This document shows positions 55,726-64,000 of a stretch of DNA of 64,000 nt, piece by piece. Below the pieces are notes generated by a model, which ran no database searches, had not been told where the DNA came from, and worked only from the letters and a program-made list of their open reading frames with translations. The DNA is from Capilliphycus salinus (lineage in GTDB: Bacteria > Cyanobacteriota > Cyanobacteriia > Cyanobacteriales > Microcoleaceae). The translations under genes were made by a program, and so were the position numbers. Location of the stretch: the NCBI RefSeq assembly GCF_047276495.1, contig NZ_CP178543.1, positions 6,572,001-6,636,000 of the forward strand, written 5' to 3'. Within the stretch, counting starts at the first letter, position 1, and each line of letters begins with the position of its first letter.

Positions 55726-56424
55726 TTATTGTTGTTGCATTTTCTCTTTCATCGGGTCAGCAATGTAGCGGAAATTCTCATCGGAATTCCAAGGCCCGCG
55801 CTGATCTTCTCCGTTGGTTGATAAATTGTAGTAAATATCAACAGTTTCATCCGGTTGAACATTTCCGAAGAACGGATCGGTGAGTTTACCCATCGAATCT
55901 AATGCTTTCATAAACATTTTCGTATGGGAAATCTCCCGAGTCAACAGGTGAACTAAAGTTTCTTTGGTTTGGTGGTCGGGTGCAATTTTAATTAAATCTT
56001 CGTAGGTTTGACGCGCACCGGCTTCGGCTGCAATATCCGCCCTTAAGTCGCGGACAACATCCCCGCCTTCGTTTAAATAAGCGGCTGTCCAAGCCTGTCC
56101 TTGAGAGTCGAGAAAATGAGGTCCTTTACCGCGTACCGCAAATAATGTACTCTTAAAGGCTTCAGTTTGATCGACATTTCGAGTATGATTTTCAATTAGC
56201 CGACCAATCATTTCTAGATGGCTAAACTCCTCAACAGCGATATCTTGCAACATATCGCGAATGCCTTTATCATCGGTGTGAAAAGACTGCACCCAATATT
56301 GTAAAGCCGCAGATAATTCACCCGTCGCGCCGCCAAACTGTTCTAAGAGAAGTTGGGCGTAACGGGGGTTAGGTTCGTCAATTTTAACATCTTTGGCAAT
56401 GACTTCTTTTTTATGAAAAAACAT
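55726..56424 (-). CDS. Manganese catalase
   Basis: 232 aa, with AGGAG before ATG 56424. Dimanganese four-helix bundle with ligand motifs GATGELSAALQYW (Glu near 35), VEEFSHLEMIG (Glu/His near 66-69), AEAGARQTYEDL and REISHTKMF. Decomposes hydrogen peroxide without haem. Stand-alone gene, probably cytoplasmic. Confidence 0.92.
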   Translation of the reverse strand: MFFHKKEVIAKDVKIDEPNPRYAQLLLEQFGGATGELSAALQYWVQSFHTDDKGIRDMLQDIAVEEFSHLEMIGRLIENHTRNVDQTEAFKSTLFAVRGKGPHFLDSQGQAWTAAYLNEGGDVVRDLRADIAAEAGARQTYEDLIKIAPDHQTKETLVHLLTREISHTKMFMKALDSMGKLTDPFFGNVQPDETVDIYYNLSTNGEDQRGPWNSDENFRYIADPMKEKMQQQ

Positions 56425-56865
56425 TCAGTGTTCTCCTGTATTTAACAATCTCTAGCAGAAAATGATTTCTGGAAAGCAAAAAAATTCTTGGTTTATTTTT
56501 GCTATATCTCTATGTTAGAAATAAAGCGACCAAATCACCTTGATCTCAAGGTAGACTCTGATCAAATTAAAAATCTATCGAACTATTCCGATGGCAATAA
56601 ATTTAATCCGATCCTCAGTTTATTGAACGTCTCAAAATCTACAGCCTTTAAAAACTTTGGTCAAAATATCCTTTCCGAATTTTGCGGTTAAAATTCTATC
56701 AAAAGATAGATGAAAAATCCGAAATCCAGAAATTGTAAGCATTTTGAAACCCGATCTCAACTTGAAATTGAACCGCTGTCAATCTTGTCAATTCCTCAAA
56801 TTCCGTCTAGAATAAATTTAATTTTTTGTGTGTCCACTAAACCACCCAGTGCCGAATAATCTTCT
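56425..56865. other. Divergent intergenic region
   Basis: About 440 bp of AT-rich DNA between manganese catalase and the DUF389 gene. An open frame at 56488-56691 has no ribosome site and looks random. No RNA gene recognised. Confidence 0.5.
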
Positions 56866-57855
56866 ATGTTCAAAACCTATAAACTGATTAAAGATTTTGG
56901 TTCGGGATCGGTTCCCCTCCTAAAATTAAGAGATTCTTTGCTCACCGATGCAAAATTCACCCAAAATTACCTAGTTTTAACGATTAGTTCCTGTTTAATT
57001 GCCACACTGGGTTTGCTGATTAACAGTGCAGCCGTCATCATTGGAGCGATGATTATCGCCCCGTTAATGTTACCCTTAAGAGGGATGTCTTTTGCCACTT
57101 TAGAAGGGGACTTAAAACTTCTCCGGTTAAGCTTTGCCTCCATTACTGTGGGAACATTAATGTCGGTAATGTGTTCCGGTTTAGTAGGTCTAATTATTCG
57201 CATTCCCGAATTTGGCTCGGAAATTTTATCGAGAACCCAACCCACCTTAATCGATCTCTTAATTGCAGTGGTCGCCGGTGGCGTGAGTGGGTATGCAAAA
57301 ATTCGCCCTCAAATTGGAGATGCCATCCCCGGAACAGCAATTGCAGTCGCATTAATGCCGCCCATTTGTGTTGTCGGAATTGCCATTTCTCAAGGACAAT
57401 GGGAAGCTGCTTTTGGGGCGAGTTTGCTCTATGTTACCAACTTAATTGGCATTAATCTTGCCTGTTTGGGAGTCTACGTTTTAGCCGGATATGCGCGAAG
57501 TAGCGAACTCGCCCGCACCATTTCTTGGAGTATTTCTATCTTATTAATTGCCCTGTTAGCCCTGCCGCTTGGAATTAGTTTTGTTCAACTCGTAAACCAC
57601 GCCCAAGTCAATAACTCAATCCGAGAAATCTTAGTCACCCGTTCGTTAATAGACAGACCCGATGTTGAAGTTGATAAAGTCAGCATTAATTGGAGAAAAA
57701 AACCGCCAGAAGTGATGGTAATTGCCCGAACAAAAAATCCAATTACCCCCGACGACGTTGCCCTGGTCGAGCAACTTCTTAAAAAAGAGTTAGCCCTATC
57801 TTTAAAAGTAATTTTTGATGTCACACCCGCCCAACTGATAGAATCAAATCGGTGA
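56866..57855 (+). CDS. DUF389-family membrane protein
   Basis: 329 aa. Several membrane helices, with the family hallmark LINSAAVIIGAMIIAPLMLPLRGM near residues 45-75 (in part) and GGVSGYAKIRPQIGDAIPG near 140. The C-terminal 80 residues are soluble and resemble a small ferredoxin-like domain. Transport or stress role unproven. Upstream of the cation ATPase on the same strand with a gap of about 120 bp. Confidence 0.85.
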   Translation: MFKTYKLIKDFGSGSVPLLKLRDSLLTDAKFTQNYLVLTISSCLIATLGLLINSAAVIIGAMIIAPLMLPLRGMSFATLEGDLKLLRLSFASITVGTLMSVMCSGLVGLIIRIPEFGSEILSRTQPTLIDLLIAVVAGGVSGYAKIRPQIGDAIPGTAIAVALMPPICVVGIAISQGQWEAAFGASLLYVTNLIGINLACLGVYVLAGYARSSELARTISWSISILLIALLALPLGISFVQLVNHAQVNNSIREILVTRSLIDRPDVEVDKVSINWRKKPPEVMVIARTKNPITPDDVALVEQLLKKELALSLKVIFDVTPAQLIESNR

Positions 57856-57976
57856 GAATCGACTATAATTATTAGGTAAAACGAGAAAAATGACTCGCTC
57901 TGTCGGCAAAAAAAAACGATTCAACCTAGTCATTTATCCCTAAATTCCGACTTCAGCACCTATCGGTTAACCCCTC

Positions 57977-60826
57977 ATGGCATCGACACAACCTTCCCCA
58001 CCATCTGGCCACTCTACAAACGATCCTGCAACACCTTGGCACACTCAAAGCATTGAGTCCGCCTTGCAGTTAATAAATGTTGACCCCAAACGGGGGTTAA
58101 ACTCCGCCCAAGTCGCGGAAAAACAACAAAAATACGGCCCCAACGAAATCGAAACCACCGAGGGACGCCGACCCTTAGAGATTTTGTGGGATCAGTTTAC
58201 CAACATCATGTTAGTCATGCTGATCGCCGTTGCCATTGTTTCCGGCATTCTCGACCTTCGCAACGACAACTTCCCTAAAGATGCGATCGCCATTTTTGCC
58301 ATTGTCATTCTCAACGGCTTACTCGGTTATTTTCAAGAAAGTCGCGCCGAAAAAGCATTAGCCGCCCTCAAAACCCTATCCTCTCCCAAAGTCCGCGTCT
58401 TGCGGGACGGCCAAATGAGCGAAGTCGAGTCCCCCCAACTGGTACCGGGTGATATGATCTTCCTCGAAGCCGGCGTGCAAGTCCCCGCAGACGGACGCCT
58501 GATCGAAGCCCAAAACCTGCAAGTCCGAGAAGCCACCCTCACCGGAGAAGCCGCCGCCGTCACCAAACACGCCGAAACCGAACTCGGCGAAGATACAGCC
58601 CTCGGCGATCGCGTGAATTTAGTCTTTCAAGGGACCGAAGTTGTGCAGGGACGGGGGACGGTGTTAGTGACCGAAACCGGAATGAAGACGCAACTGGGAC
58701 AAATTGCCTCGATGTTGCAGTCCGTCGAAACCGAACCCACCCCCCTACAGCAGCGGATGTCGCAACTGGGAAACGTTTTGGTCACGGGTTCGCTGCTGTT
58801 GGTGGCGCTGGTCGTCGTTGGCGGTATCATTCGCACCGGCTTTGAATACTTTGAACACTTACTCGAAGTTTCCCTGAGTATGGCGGTGGCGGTGGTTCCC
58901 GAAGGTTTACCCGCCGTTGTTACTGTTACGTTGGCAATTGGTACCCAGCGGATGGTGCGCCGCAACGCCCTTATTCGCAAGCTTCCGGCCGTTGAAACCC
59001 TCGGTTCGGTGACAACCATTTGTTCCGACAAAACCGGGACCCTGACTCAAAATAAAATGGTTGTGCAGTGGGTGCGAACCCTGAATAATGCCTATTTGGT
59101 GACGGGGGAAGGTTACGCGCCTTGGGGTGAGTTTCAACCGCTGCATGAGTTCTCAGAAAACGAGGAAAACCCCGAAGAAAAACCCAAATTAACCCCCCAA
59201 CACCAACAAGAATTACAACCGTTGTGTGTAGCCTGTGTGTTGTGTAACGACGCCCAACTGCAACATCAAAACGATAACTGGAGTATATTAGGTGATCCGA
59301 CAGAAGGGGCGTTATTGGCGTTGGGCGGAAAAGCGGGTATTTCCAAAGACACTTGGGATAAACAAATGCCTCGCATTGGTGAAATTCCCTTTTCTTCTGA
59401 ACGCAAGCGGATGAGCGTGATCTGTCAGGATAAAGACAGACAATTGAGAACCGAGAACTCTCAGCTTCAGATGTTTACTAAAGGTTCGCCCGAACTGATT
59501 TTACAACGCTGCGATCGCGTTCAAAGTGGCAGTCAAAGTATTACCTTACAACCGGAACACCGCCAGCAAATTTTAGCGCAAAATGACCTCTTAGCCGCCG
59601 AAGGGTTGCGAGTTTTGGGTTTAGCTTATAAACCCTTAGCAGAATATACAGAACCCTCAGAAACCGCAGACGAAGACACCACCGAAAACGAACTAATTTG
59701 GTTGGGTTTGGTGGGAATGTTAGACGCCCCTCGCCCGGAAGTTAAAGACGCCGTTAAACGCTGTCGGGATGCCGGAATTAGGCCTGTAATGATTACCGGA
59801 GATCACCAGTTAACCGCCGCTTCAATTGCCCATCAGTTGGGGATTTCCCCCTCAGGGGAACGGGTGTTAACGGGCCAGCAGTTGCAACACCTCAGCCAAG
59901 GTGAACTGGAACAAGAAGTTAAACAGGTGAGTGTGTATGCGAGGGTGGCGCCGGAACATAAGCTGAGAATCGTCCAGGCGTTGCAGAAACAGGGCGAATT
60001 TGTGGCGATGACGGGGGACGGCGTTAACGATGCACCGGCCCTCAAACAGGCGGATATTGGCATTGCAATGGGGATTACTGGAACTGATGTGAGTAAAGAA
60101 GCCAGCGATATGATCTTGCTGGATGATAACTTTGCCACCATTGTCGCCGCAACCGAAGAAGGGCGGGTGGTTTATAGCAATATTCGCCGTTTTGTGAAGT
60201 ATATTTTGGGGAGTAATATCGGGGAAGTGTTGACCATCGCCGCAGCGCCGTTAATTGGTTTGGGAGAAGTGCCGTTAACGCCGTTGCAAATATTATGGAT
60301 GAATTTGGTCACGGACGGTTTACCCGCTTTGGCGTTAGCCCTCGAACCCGCCGAACCCGGAGTGATGAAGCGTCCCCCCTACAGTCCCCGCGAGAGTATT
60401 TTCGCCAGGGGGTTGGGAATTTATATGGTGCGAATTGGGTTAATTTTCTCGATTCTCACAATTATACTCATGGTGTGGGCCTATGATGCGGCGCAAACGG
60501 GAGGCGATGCGGGGCGCTGGAAAACGATGGTGTTTACAACTTTGTGTTTGGCTCAGATGGGTCACGCTTTGGCGGTGCGATCAACCAATCGTCTGACGAT
60601 ACAACTCAATCCGTTATCGAATCCCTACTTACTGGCTGCGGTGAGCGTAACCACTATTTTACAACTGATGCTGATTTATGTCGCCCCGTTGCGAAACTTT
60701 TTCGGCACCCATTGGTTAAGCGGGACGGAGTTGGCTATTTGTATCGGGTTTAGTAGTTTGATGTTTGTTTGGATAGAAATGGAAAAATTAGTCAAGCGCT
60801 GGTGGGTAAACCGACAACAAAGCTGA
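57977..60826 (+). CDS. P2-type cation-transporting ATPase (Ca2+-ATPase PacL-like)
   Basis: 949 aa. N-terminal cation ATPase domain (WHTQSIESALQLINVDP), TGEAAAVTKHA actuator motif, PEGLPAVVTVTLAIGTQRM in M4, phosphorylation site SDKTGTLTQNK with Asp near 352, and hinge MTGDGVNDAPALKQADIGIAMG near 678. Ten membrane helices expected. PEGLP is typical of the P2A/P2B calcium pumps, although relatives with other ion specificity exist. The acidic insert near 395-410 is ordinary. Confidence 0.88.
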   Translation: MASTQPSPPSGHSTNDPATPWHTQSIESALQLINVDPKRGLNSAQVAEKQQKYGPNEIETTEGRRPLEILWDQFTNIMLVMLIAVAIVSGILDLRNDNFPKDAIAIFAIVILNGLLGYFQESRAEKALAALKTLSSPKVRVLRDGQMSEVESPQLVPGDMIFLEAGVQVPADGRLIEAQNLQVREATLTGEAAAVTKHAETELGEDTALGDRVNLVFQGTEVVQGRGTVLVTETGMKTQLGQIASMLQSVETEPTPLQQRMSQLGNVLVTGSLLLVALVVVGGIIRTGFEYFEHLLEVSLSMAVAVVPEGLPAVVTVTLAIGTQRMVRRNALIRKLPAVETLGSVTTICSDKTGTLTQNKMVVQWVRTLNNAYLVTGEGYAPWGEFQPLHEFSENEENPEEKPKLTPQHQQELQPLCVACVLCNDAQLQHQNDNWSILGDPTEGALLALGGKAGISKDTWDKQMPRIGEIPFSSERKRMSVICQDKDRQLRTENSQLQMFTKGSPELILQRCDRVQSGSQSITLQPEHRQQILAQNDLLAAEGLRVLGLAYKPLAEYTEPSETADEDTTENELIWLGLVGMLDAPRPEVKDAVKRCRDAGIRPVMITGDHQLTAASIAHQLGISPSGERVLTGQQLQHLSQGELEQEVKQVSVYARVAPEHKLRIVQALQKQGEFVAMTGDGVNDAPALKQADIGIAMGITGTDVSKEASDMILLDDNFATIVAATEEGRVVYSNIRRFVKYILGSNIGEVLTIAAAPLIGLGEVPLTPLQILWMNLVTDGLPALALALEPAEPGVMKRPPYSPRESIFARGLGIYMVRIGLIFSILTIILMVWAYDAAQTGGDAGRWKTMVFTTLCLAQMGHALAVRSTNRLTIQLNPLSNPYLLAAVSVTTILQLMLIYVAPLRNFFGTHWLSGTELAICIGFSSLMFVWIEMEKLVKRWWVNRQQS

Positions 60827-61278
60827 CAGCAACAGGGAAAAATTCCGTTTGTGTTCGATGTTTTGACAAATCACCTCTAATCTGTAAACTGGTGACTGAA
60901 AAGGGACGGGTTTATGTCAGTTATTTCTCGGTAACATAGATTAACACAGAACCCCCCCCTACAACACTGGTCACTGGTGACTGGTCAGGTGTAAACTGTA
61001 AACCGTAAACTAACAACTGGTTACTAATAACTGGTCACTGTTCACTGTTTTCATTGGTGACTGGTGAGGCAGTGCTGACTTGGCGGAATAGTCGAGAAGC
61101 GCTTGCCTTGCGGCCCGGCGGTTTCCGTCGAGAGCGCGAACTCGCGACTTGGCGGTTTCCGTCGAGAGCGAAGTTCGCAAGAGAGCAAAGTTTGCAATCT
61201 TAGCAACTGCCGTTCGCGCAGCGTCTCCGAAGGAGATACCCGCATATGGTGACTGGTAATGAGTGACTGTAAACCCTG
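60827..61278. repeat. Intergenic region of dispersed repeats
   Basis: Contains a GACGGGTTTATGTCAGTTAT...GAACCCCCCCCTAC palindrome copy (60904-60963), TGTAAAC and CTGGTGA short repeats (60965-61075), and GC-rich palindromic repeats (61090-61230) with GGCGGTTTCCGTCGAGAGCG twice. No gene seen. Confidence 0.8.
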
Positions 61279-62610
61279 GTGTCTAGAATTACAATTTCCT
61301 CTTTCGCCCCCCGATGGTTTTTTGCGCTGGTTCCCTATCGAATTAGCGAAGGTTTGTTGATTAATTTATTGCCGTTATTTGTGGTACAAGTTGCGGGGGG
61401 AACCGTCACCGATGTCGGAAAAGTTAACTCTTTGGTGGCTTTGGCGGGGGTAATTGGGTTTAGTTTTTGGGGAAATCTTTCGGATAAAGTTAAACGCCGT
61501 CGCCCTTTTTTAATGATTGGAATTGCCGGGTTTTGTTTGTGTTTATTTGGACTCAGTTGGGGGGATAATGTTAATCAAGTTTTGAAAGCTTGTACCTTGG
61601 GCGGGTTTTCGATGGCTGCGGTGATTCCTTCCGCGACGGCTTTGGTGATGGATACCGTACCGGAAGAACGGATAGGTCACTATTTTGGGCGATTTTATTT
61701 AATCGGCGGTTGGAGTTTTATTATTGCCTTAATTGTGGGCGGAGTTTGGCTGAGTTTATCCCCGGAAATTGTGGGAACAACAGAAGCCATGAGAAGTTTA
61801 TTTACTTTGGCTGCAATGGCAACAATTTTGAGTTTAATTTTATGTTTGATGTGGATTAAAGAACCTTCCCGCCAACAAATTCATACCCAACGGGAGTATA
61901 CACCCGATTTACTCGGTCGTTTATCGGTCGGATTAATTGAACGGCGGGTTTTGTTTTATCCGGCTAGAAGTATTTATTTTATCACCCGCCCGCAATTTTT
62001 TAAGCAGGTCGTTCAAAACTTAAAAACTACCCTGAGTTTGTACTATGCTTGTTCGGCTTTATTATTTCTTTCTATCCAAATCGTTTATATCCCCTTTCCT
62101 CTGTTTTTAACCAATATTTTGGGCGCGACAAACGACCAAGTTTTATGGATTACGTTGGCTCGTTCTTTGGTAGAAACCTATTTTTATCTTCGGGTTGGTC
62201 AGTTAGTTCAAAGCGGAAATAGTATTCGTTTACAAGCAATAGCGGCTGCGGTGAGAATTGGCATCTTTGTTATATTAACCCTATTGGCTTTATTTCATCC
62301 CAGTCCATATAGTTTGGCGATTATTACCTTGACTCACCTGTTAACCGGGTTAACTTGGGCGGTGATAGGAGTATCGGGGACAACATCTGTAGCCCGACTT
62401 TCTCCCCGAGGTCAAGAAGGGGGCGCCATCGGGATTTATAATTCTGTAATTGGCTGTTCTACGATTTTTGGATCGTTGCTGAGTGTGTTTTTAGTGGCGA
62501 CTCAGGGCTATGTGGTTTGTTTTGCAGTGGGTACGGTGTTGATGAGTTTAACCACAGTCTGTTTGTGGGGGTTGGGAAGCGTCACACCCCAAGTCAGCCG
62601 ACAGCAGTAA
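61279..62610 (+). CDS. MFS transporter
   Basis: 443 aa, GTG 61279 start. About 12 hydrophobic helices; the loop NLSDKVKRRRPFLMIG after helix 2 is the MFS signature region, and a large central loop (about 200-240) separates the halves. LSPRGQEGGAIGIYNSVIG resembles drug/sugar exporters. Substrate unknown. The gene begins right after a repeat block, so the N-terminus could be shorter or altered. Confidence 0.85.
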   Translation: MSRITISSFAPRWFFALVPYRISEGLLINLLPLFVVQVAGGTVTDVGKVNSLVALAGVIGFSFWGNLSDKVKRRRPFLMIGIAGFCLCLFGLSWGDNVNQVLKACTLGGFSMAAVIPSATALVMDTVPEERIGHYFGRFYLIGGWSFIIALIVGGVWLSLSPEIVGTTEAMRSLFTLAAMATILSLILCLMWIKEPSRQQIHTQREYTPDLLGRLSVGLIERRVLFYPARSIYFITRPQFFKQVVQNLKTTLSLYYACSALLFLSIQIVYIPFPLFLTNILGATNDQVLWITLARSLVETYFYLRVGQLVQSGNSIRLQAIAAAVRIGIFVILTLLALFHPSPYSLAIITLTHLLTGLTWAVIGVSGTTSVARLSPRGQEGGAIGIYNSVIGCSTIFGSLLSVFLVATQGYVVCFAVGTVLMSLTTVCLWGLGSVTPQVSRQQ

Positions 62611-62731
62611 ACCGAATTTGATCAAAGATCTACCAAAATCTTTTAATTGATGTATAATCATCGGTTAAGGATAAATACCTTGCCCAATATACCCTGAAGG
62701 AGACGGTAACGGCGAAGATGATCAAGAGTCA

Positions 62732-62920
62732 ATGACAACAAGCAAATTCTTCTGTAAAAAGTTCGGTACTTCACGACACGTAAGCGCAAAAGCTTGGTAT
62801 CGTCTTCACTTATCGTTTGTTGCTGAAAATTTCAGCTTGAGTAACGAAGCGTTTGAGATTTTCCACCAAGTCGATAGCGAATGGTTTGAAGCAACTTTGA
62901 TGTTAAGCTTGTTAGAATAG
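62732..62920 (+). CDS. Possible small protein, hypothetical
   Basis: 62 codons, ATG 62732, overlapped by the end of a five-codon frame that starts 14 bp earlier behind AAGGAG. Charged and aromatic, no signal peptide. The AAGGAG is about 30 bases away, so initiation is uncertain. No similarity recognised. Confidence 0.4.
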   Translation: MTTSKFFCKKFGTSRHVSAKAWYRLHLSFVAENFSLSNEAFEIFHQVDSEWFEATLMLSLLE

Positions 62921-63152
62921 AGGGAATAAATATCAGACTGCAAAGGGAATCAATTCGGCTCAAACCGACCCTAGATTTCCGATACTGTCCTCAGCCTAAC
63001 ATCAGGTCACACGATAATTTTTGACCCCATTGAAATTACTCCTCACGATAGCTTGACATTCTGTTAAAACTTGCCTTATCCTAAGGCGAGCTTAATTTGT
63101 CCCAAGCCTTAAAATTCATCTGTTCAACTGACGACCCTTATAAGGAGAAAAC

Positions 63153-63572
63153 ATGAAACGAGTTTCCTTTCTCTTCGTTCTTTTAGCGACTGTTTCTTTC
63201 GGAACCCTCACCGCTTGTCAACAAACGGACCCCAATCCCGAAACCCCCGCAGAAATTGAAACCCCCGCAGAAACCCCCGCAGAAACCCCCGCAACTCCCG
63301 AACCCGAAGCCACAACTACTCCTCAGTCTTCTGTTGAGACTCCCGAAGAACAAGCGGTTGAAACTCCATCCGACGATGCGGGTGTCTCCGCAACTCCGGT
63401 TGTATCTCCCGAGGGTGAAACTTCAGAAGTATCTCAACCTGTTCTAATTGAAGAAGAAAATACTCTGATTGAAGACAGTGCTAGCGATATGGGTGAAGTT
63501 GAGTCTGGTATGGAACAAGAGTCCTTATCCACTGAAGAAATTGAACCCGCAGTAGAAGAACCTGCACAGTAA
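63153..63572 (+). CDS. Pro/Glu/Thr-rich lipoprotein
   Basis: 139 aa with AAGGAG before ATG 63153. Lipobox LTAC (Cys22) follows a hydrophobic signal (FLFVLLATVSFGT), so it is probably lipid-anchored. The mature part is low complexity: PAETP and PE-rich repeats, then an acidic tail (EEENTLIEDSASDMGEVES). No fold expected; likely a spacer or envelope protein. Confidence 0.8.
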   Translation: MKRVSFLFVLLATVSFGTLTACQQTDPNPETPAEIETPAETPAETPATPEPEATTTPQSSVETPEEQAVETPSDDAGVSATPVVSPEGETSEVSQPVLIEEENTLIEDSASDMGEVESGMEQESLSTEEIEPAVEEPAQ

Positions 63573-63663
63573 TTTCCAATTCCGTTTCAGTCTATCAAAT
63601 CACAGGGAAAACTTCCTTAGAAATCAGCTTCTAACAGAAGTTTTGGTGCATCATAAAACTCAA

Positions 63664-63690
63664 GAATCCCCTGCTTTTTGCGGGGGATTC
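63664..63690 (+). terminator. Hairpin terminator after lipoprotein gene
   Basis: GAATCCCC pairs with GGGGATTC around a GC-TTTTT-GC loop, about 90 bases after the lipoprotein stop and 18 bases before the next start codon. T-rich tract is in the loop, not after the stem, so efficiency is uncertain. Confidence 0.6.
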
Positions 63691-63707
63691 TCCATAGGGA
63701 AAATCCG

Positions 63708-64000
63708 ATGAGTACAACTCAGTCAAAACCCACTTTCAATCTCGCTCAAACCTTAAACCGTAAAGAATGGGTAGAAGCCATTCTGTTATTTTCCATCTCA
63801 ACCGGAATCAGTTGGTATCTGGATATGATTCCGCTACCCATGACACCTTTAATACTGGGAATAGGTTTGATAATCGCCGGAATTAGCATCGGCTTCTATA
63901 GCCTAGAAATGGTTTTAGTTGCCTGGAGTATTTTAACCTTACTGGGTGTAGTTTTTATGGCTTCAATTGCGGTTTTTGTACCGCTAACCTCGCTGAAAGT
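63708..64000 (+). CDS. Membrane protein, partial at window edge
   Basis: 97 codons from ATG 63708 to the window end. A short hydrophilic N-terminus (STTQSKPTFNLAQTLNRKEW) is followed by three hydrophobic segments (about 22-40, 45-63, 68-90). The C-terminus is outside the window, and no family can be assigned. Confidence 0.7.
   Translation, partial: MSTTQSKPTFNLAQTLNRKEWVEAILLFSISTGISWYLDMIPLPMTPLILGIGLIIAGISIGFYSLEMVLVAWSILTLLGVVFMASIAVFVPLTSLK

Noticed and set aside
56488..56691. 67-codon open frame upstream of the DUF389 gene
   Set aside because: No ribosome site, AT-rich random-looking composition and no recognisable motif.

Overview
The window is chromosomal DNA from a cyanobacterium, most likely a filamentous non-heterocystous (oscillatorialean) type. 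The evidence is the many HIP1-type GCGATCGC sites, heptameric short tandem repeats (TTTACAG, AGAAGTC, GGTTAGG), a plant-type zeta-carotene desaturase (CrtQ), an RppA/RppB two-component pair, cyanophycinase, a Tab2-type protein, and many small conserved proteins typical of cyanobacteria. No rRNA, tRNA, CRISPR array or intact transposase was seen.

Layout. 1-2.8 kb (minus strand): an ethylene-receptor-like sensor kinase followed by a response regulator-PAS-GGDEF protein cut by the window edge. 3.4-5.2 kb: MoeB-rhodanese and a JAMM-type metalloprotease. 5.5-7.9 kb: a four-gene plus-strand operon (ankyrin protein, SagB-type double nitroreductase, two small proteins), followed by a 67-bp tandem repeat array. 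8.4-10.9 kb: CoaX, a C5 DNA methyltransferase and a small protein. 11-21 kb: a hybrid kinase, a Tab2-family protein, SmpB, FumC, and several small or secreted proteins, including a coiled-coil/HEAT membrane protein. 21.2-28.3 kb: two very large, translationally coupled genes, a 1,052-aa protein of unknown family and a 1,292-aa SF2-helicase-like protein. This pair is the best candidate for an undescribed system. 28.3-33.1 kb: acylphosphatase, aspartate aminotransferase and an M1 aminopeptidase with HEAT repeats. 33.4-37.4 kb: DUF3122 and Tll0287-like haem proteins, a frameshifted rhodanese-DUF2892 gene with an ArsR regulator (YgaP/YgaV-like), a TPR protein and an IscA/SufA-type protein. 37.8-41.6 kb: a conserved cyanobacterial protein and a protein with five OB-like repeats. 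41.8-48.6 kb: RppAB, CrtQ with an SRPBCC protein, NadE. 48.8-52.9 kb: two HEAT-repeat paralogues, one joined to a membrane segment and a truncated NACHT-like NTPase, interleaved with four copies of a MITE-like element; then a 53-aa rubredoxin. 53-64 kb: MATE exporter, cyanophycinase, manganese catalase, a DUF389 protein, a P2-type cation ATPase, an MFS transporter, a lipoprotein and a partial membrane protein.

Overall this is mostly core chromosome with a few accessory islands (ethylene/c-di-GMP signalling, SagB cassette, helicase pair, HEAT/NACHT locus). Intergenic DNA is rich in dispersed palindromes with the core GGGGCGGGTT...AACCCGCCCC and in heptamer repeats. All functional assignments come from reading the sequence and remembered family features; no database search was run.
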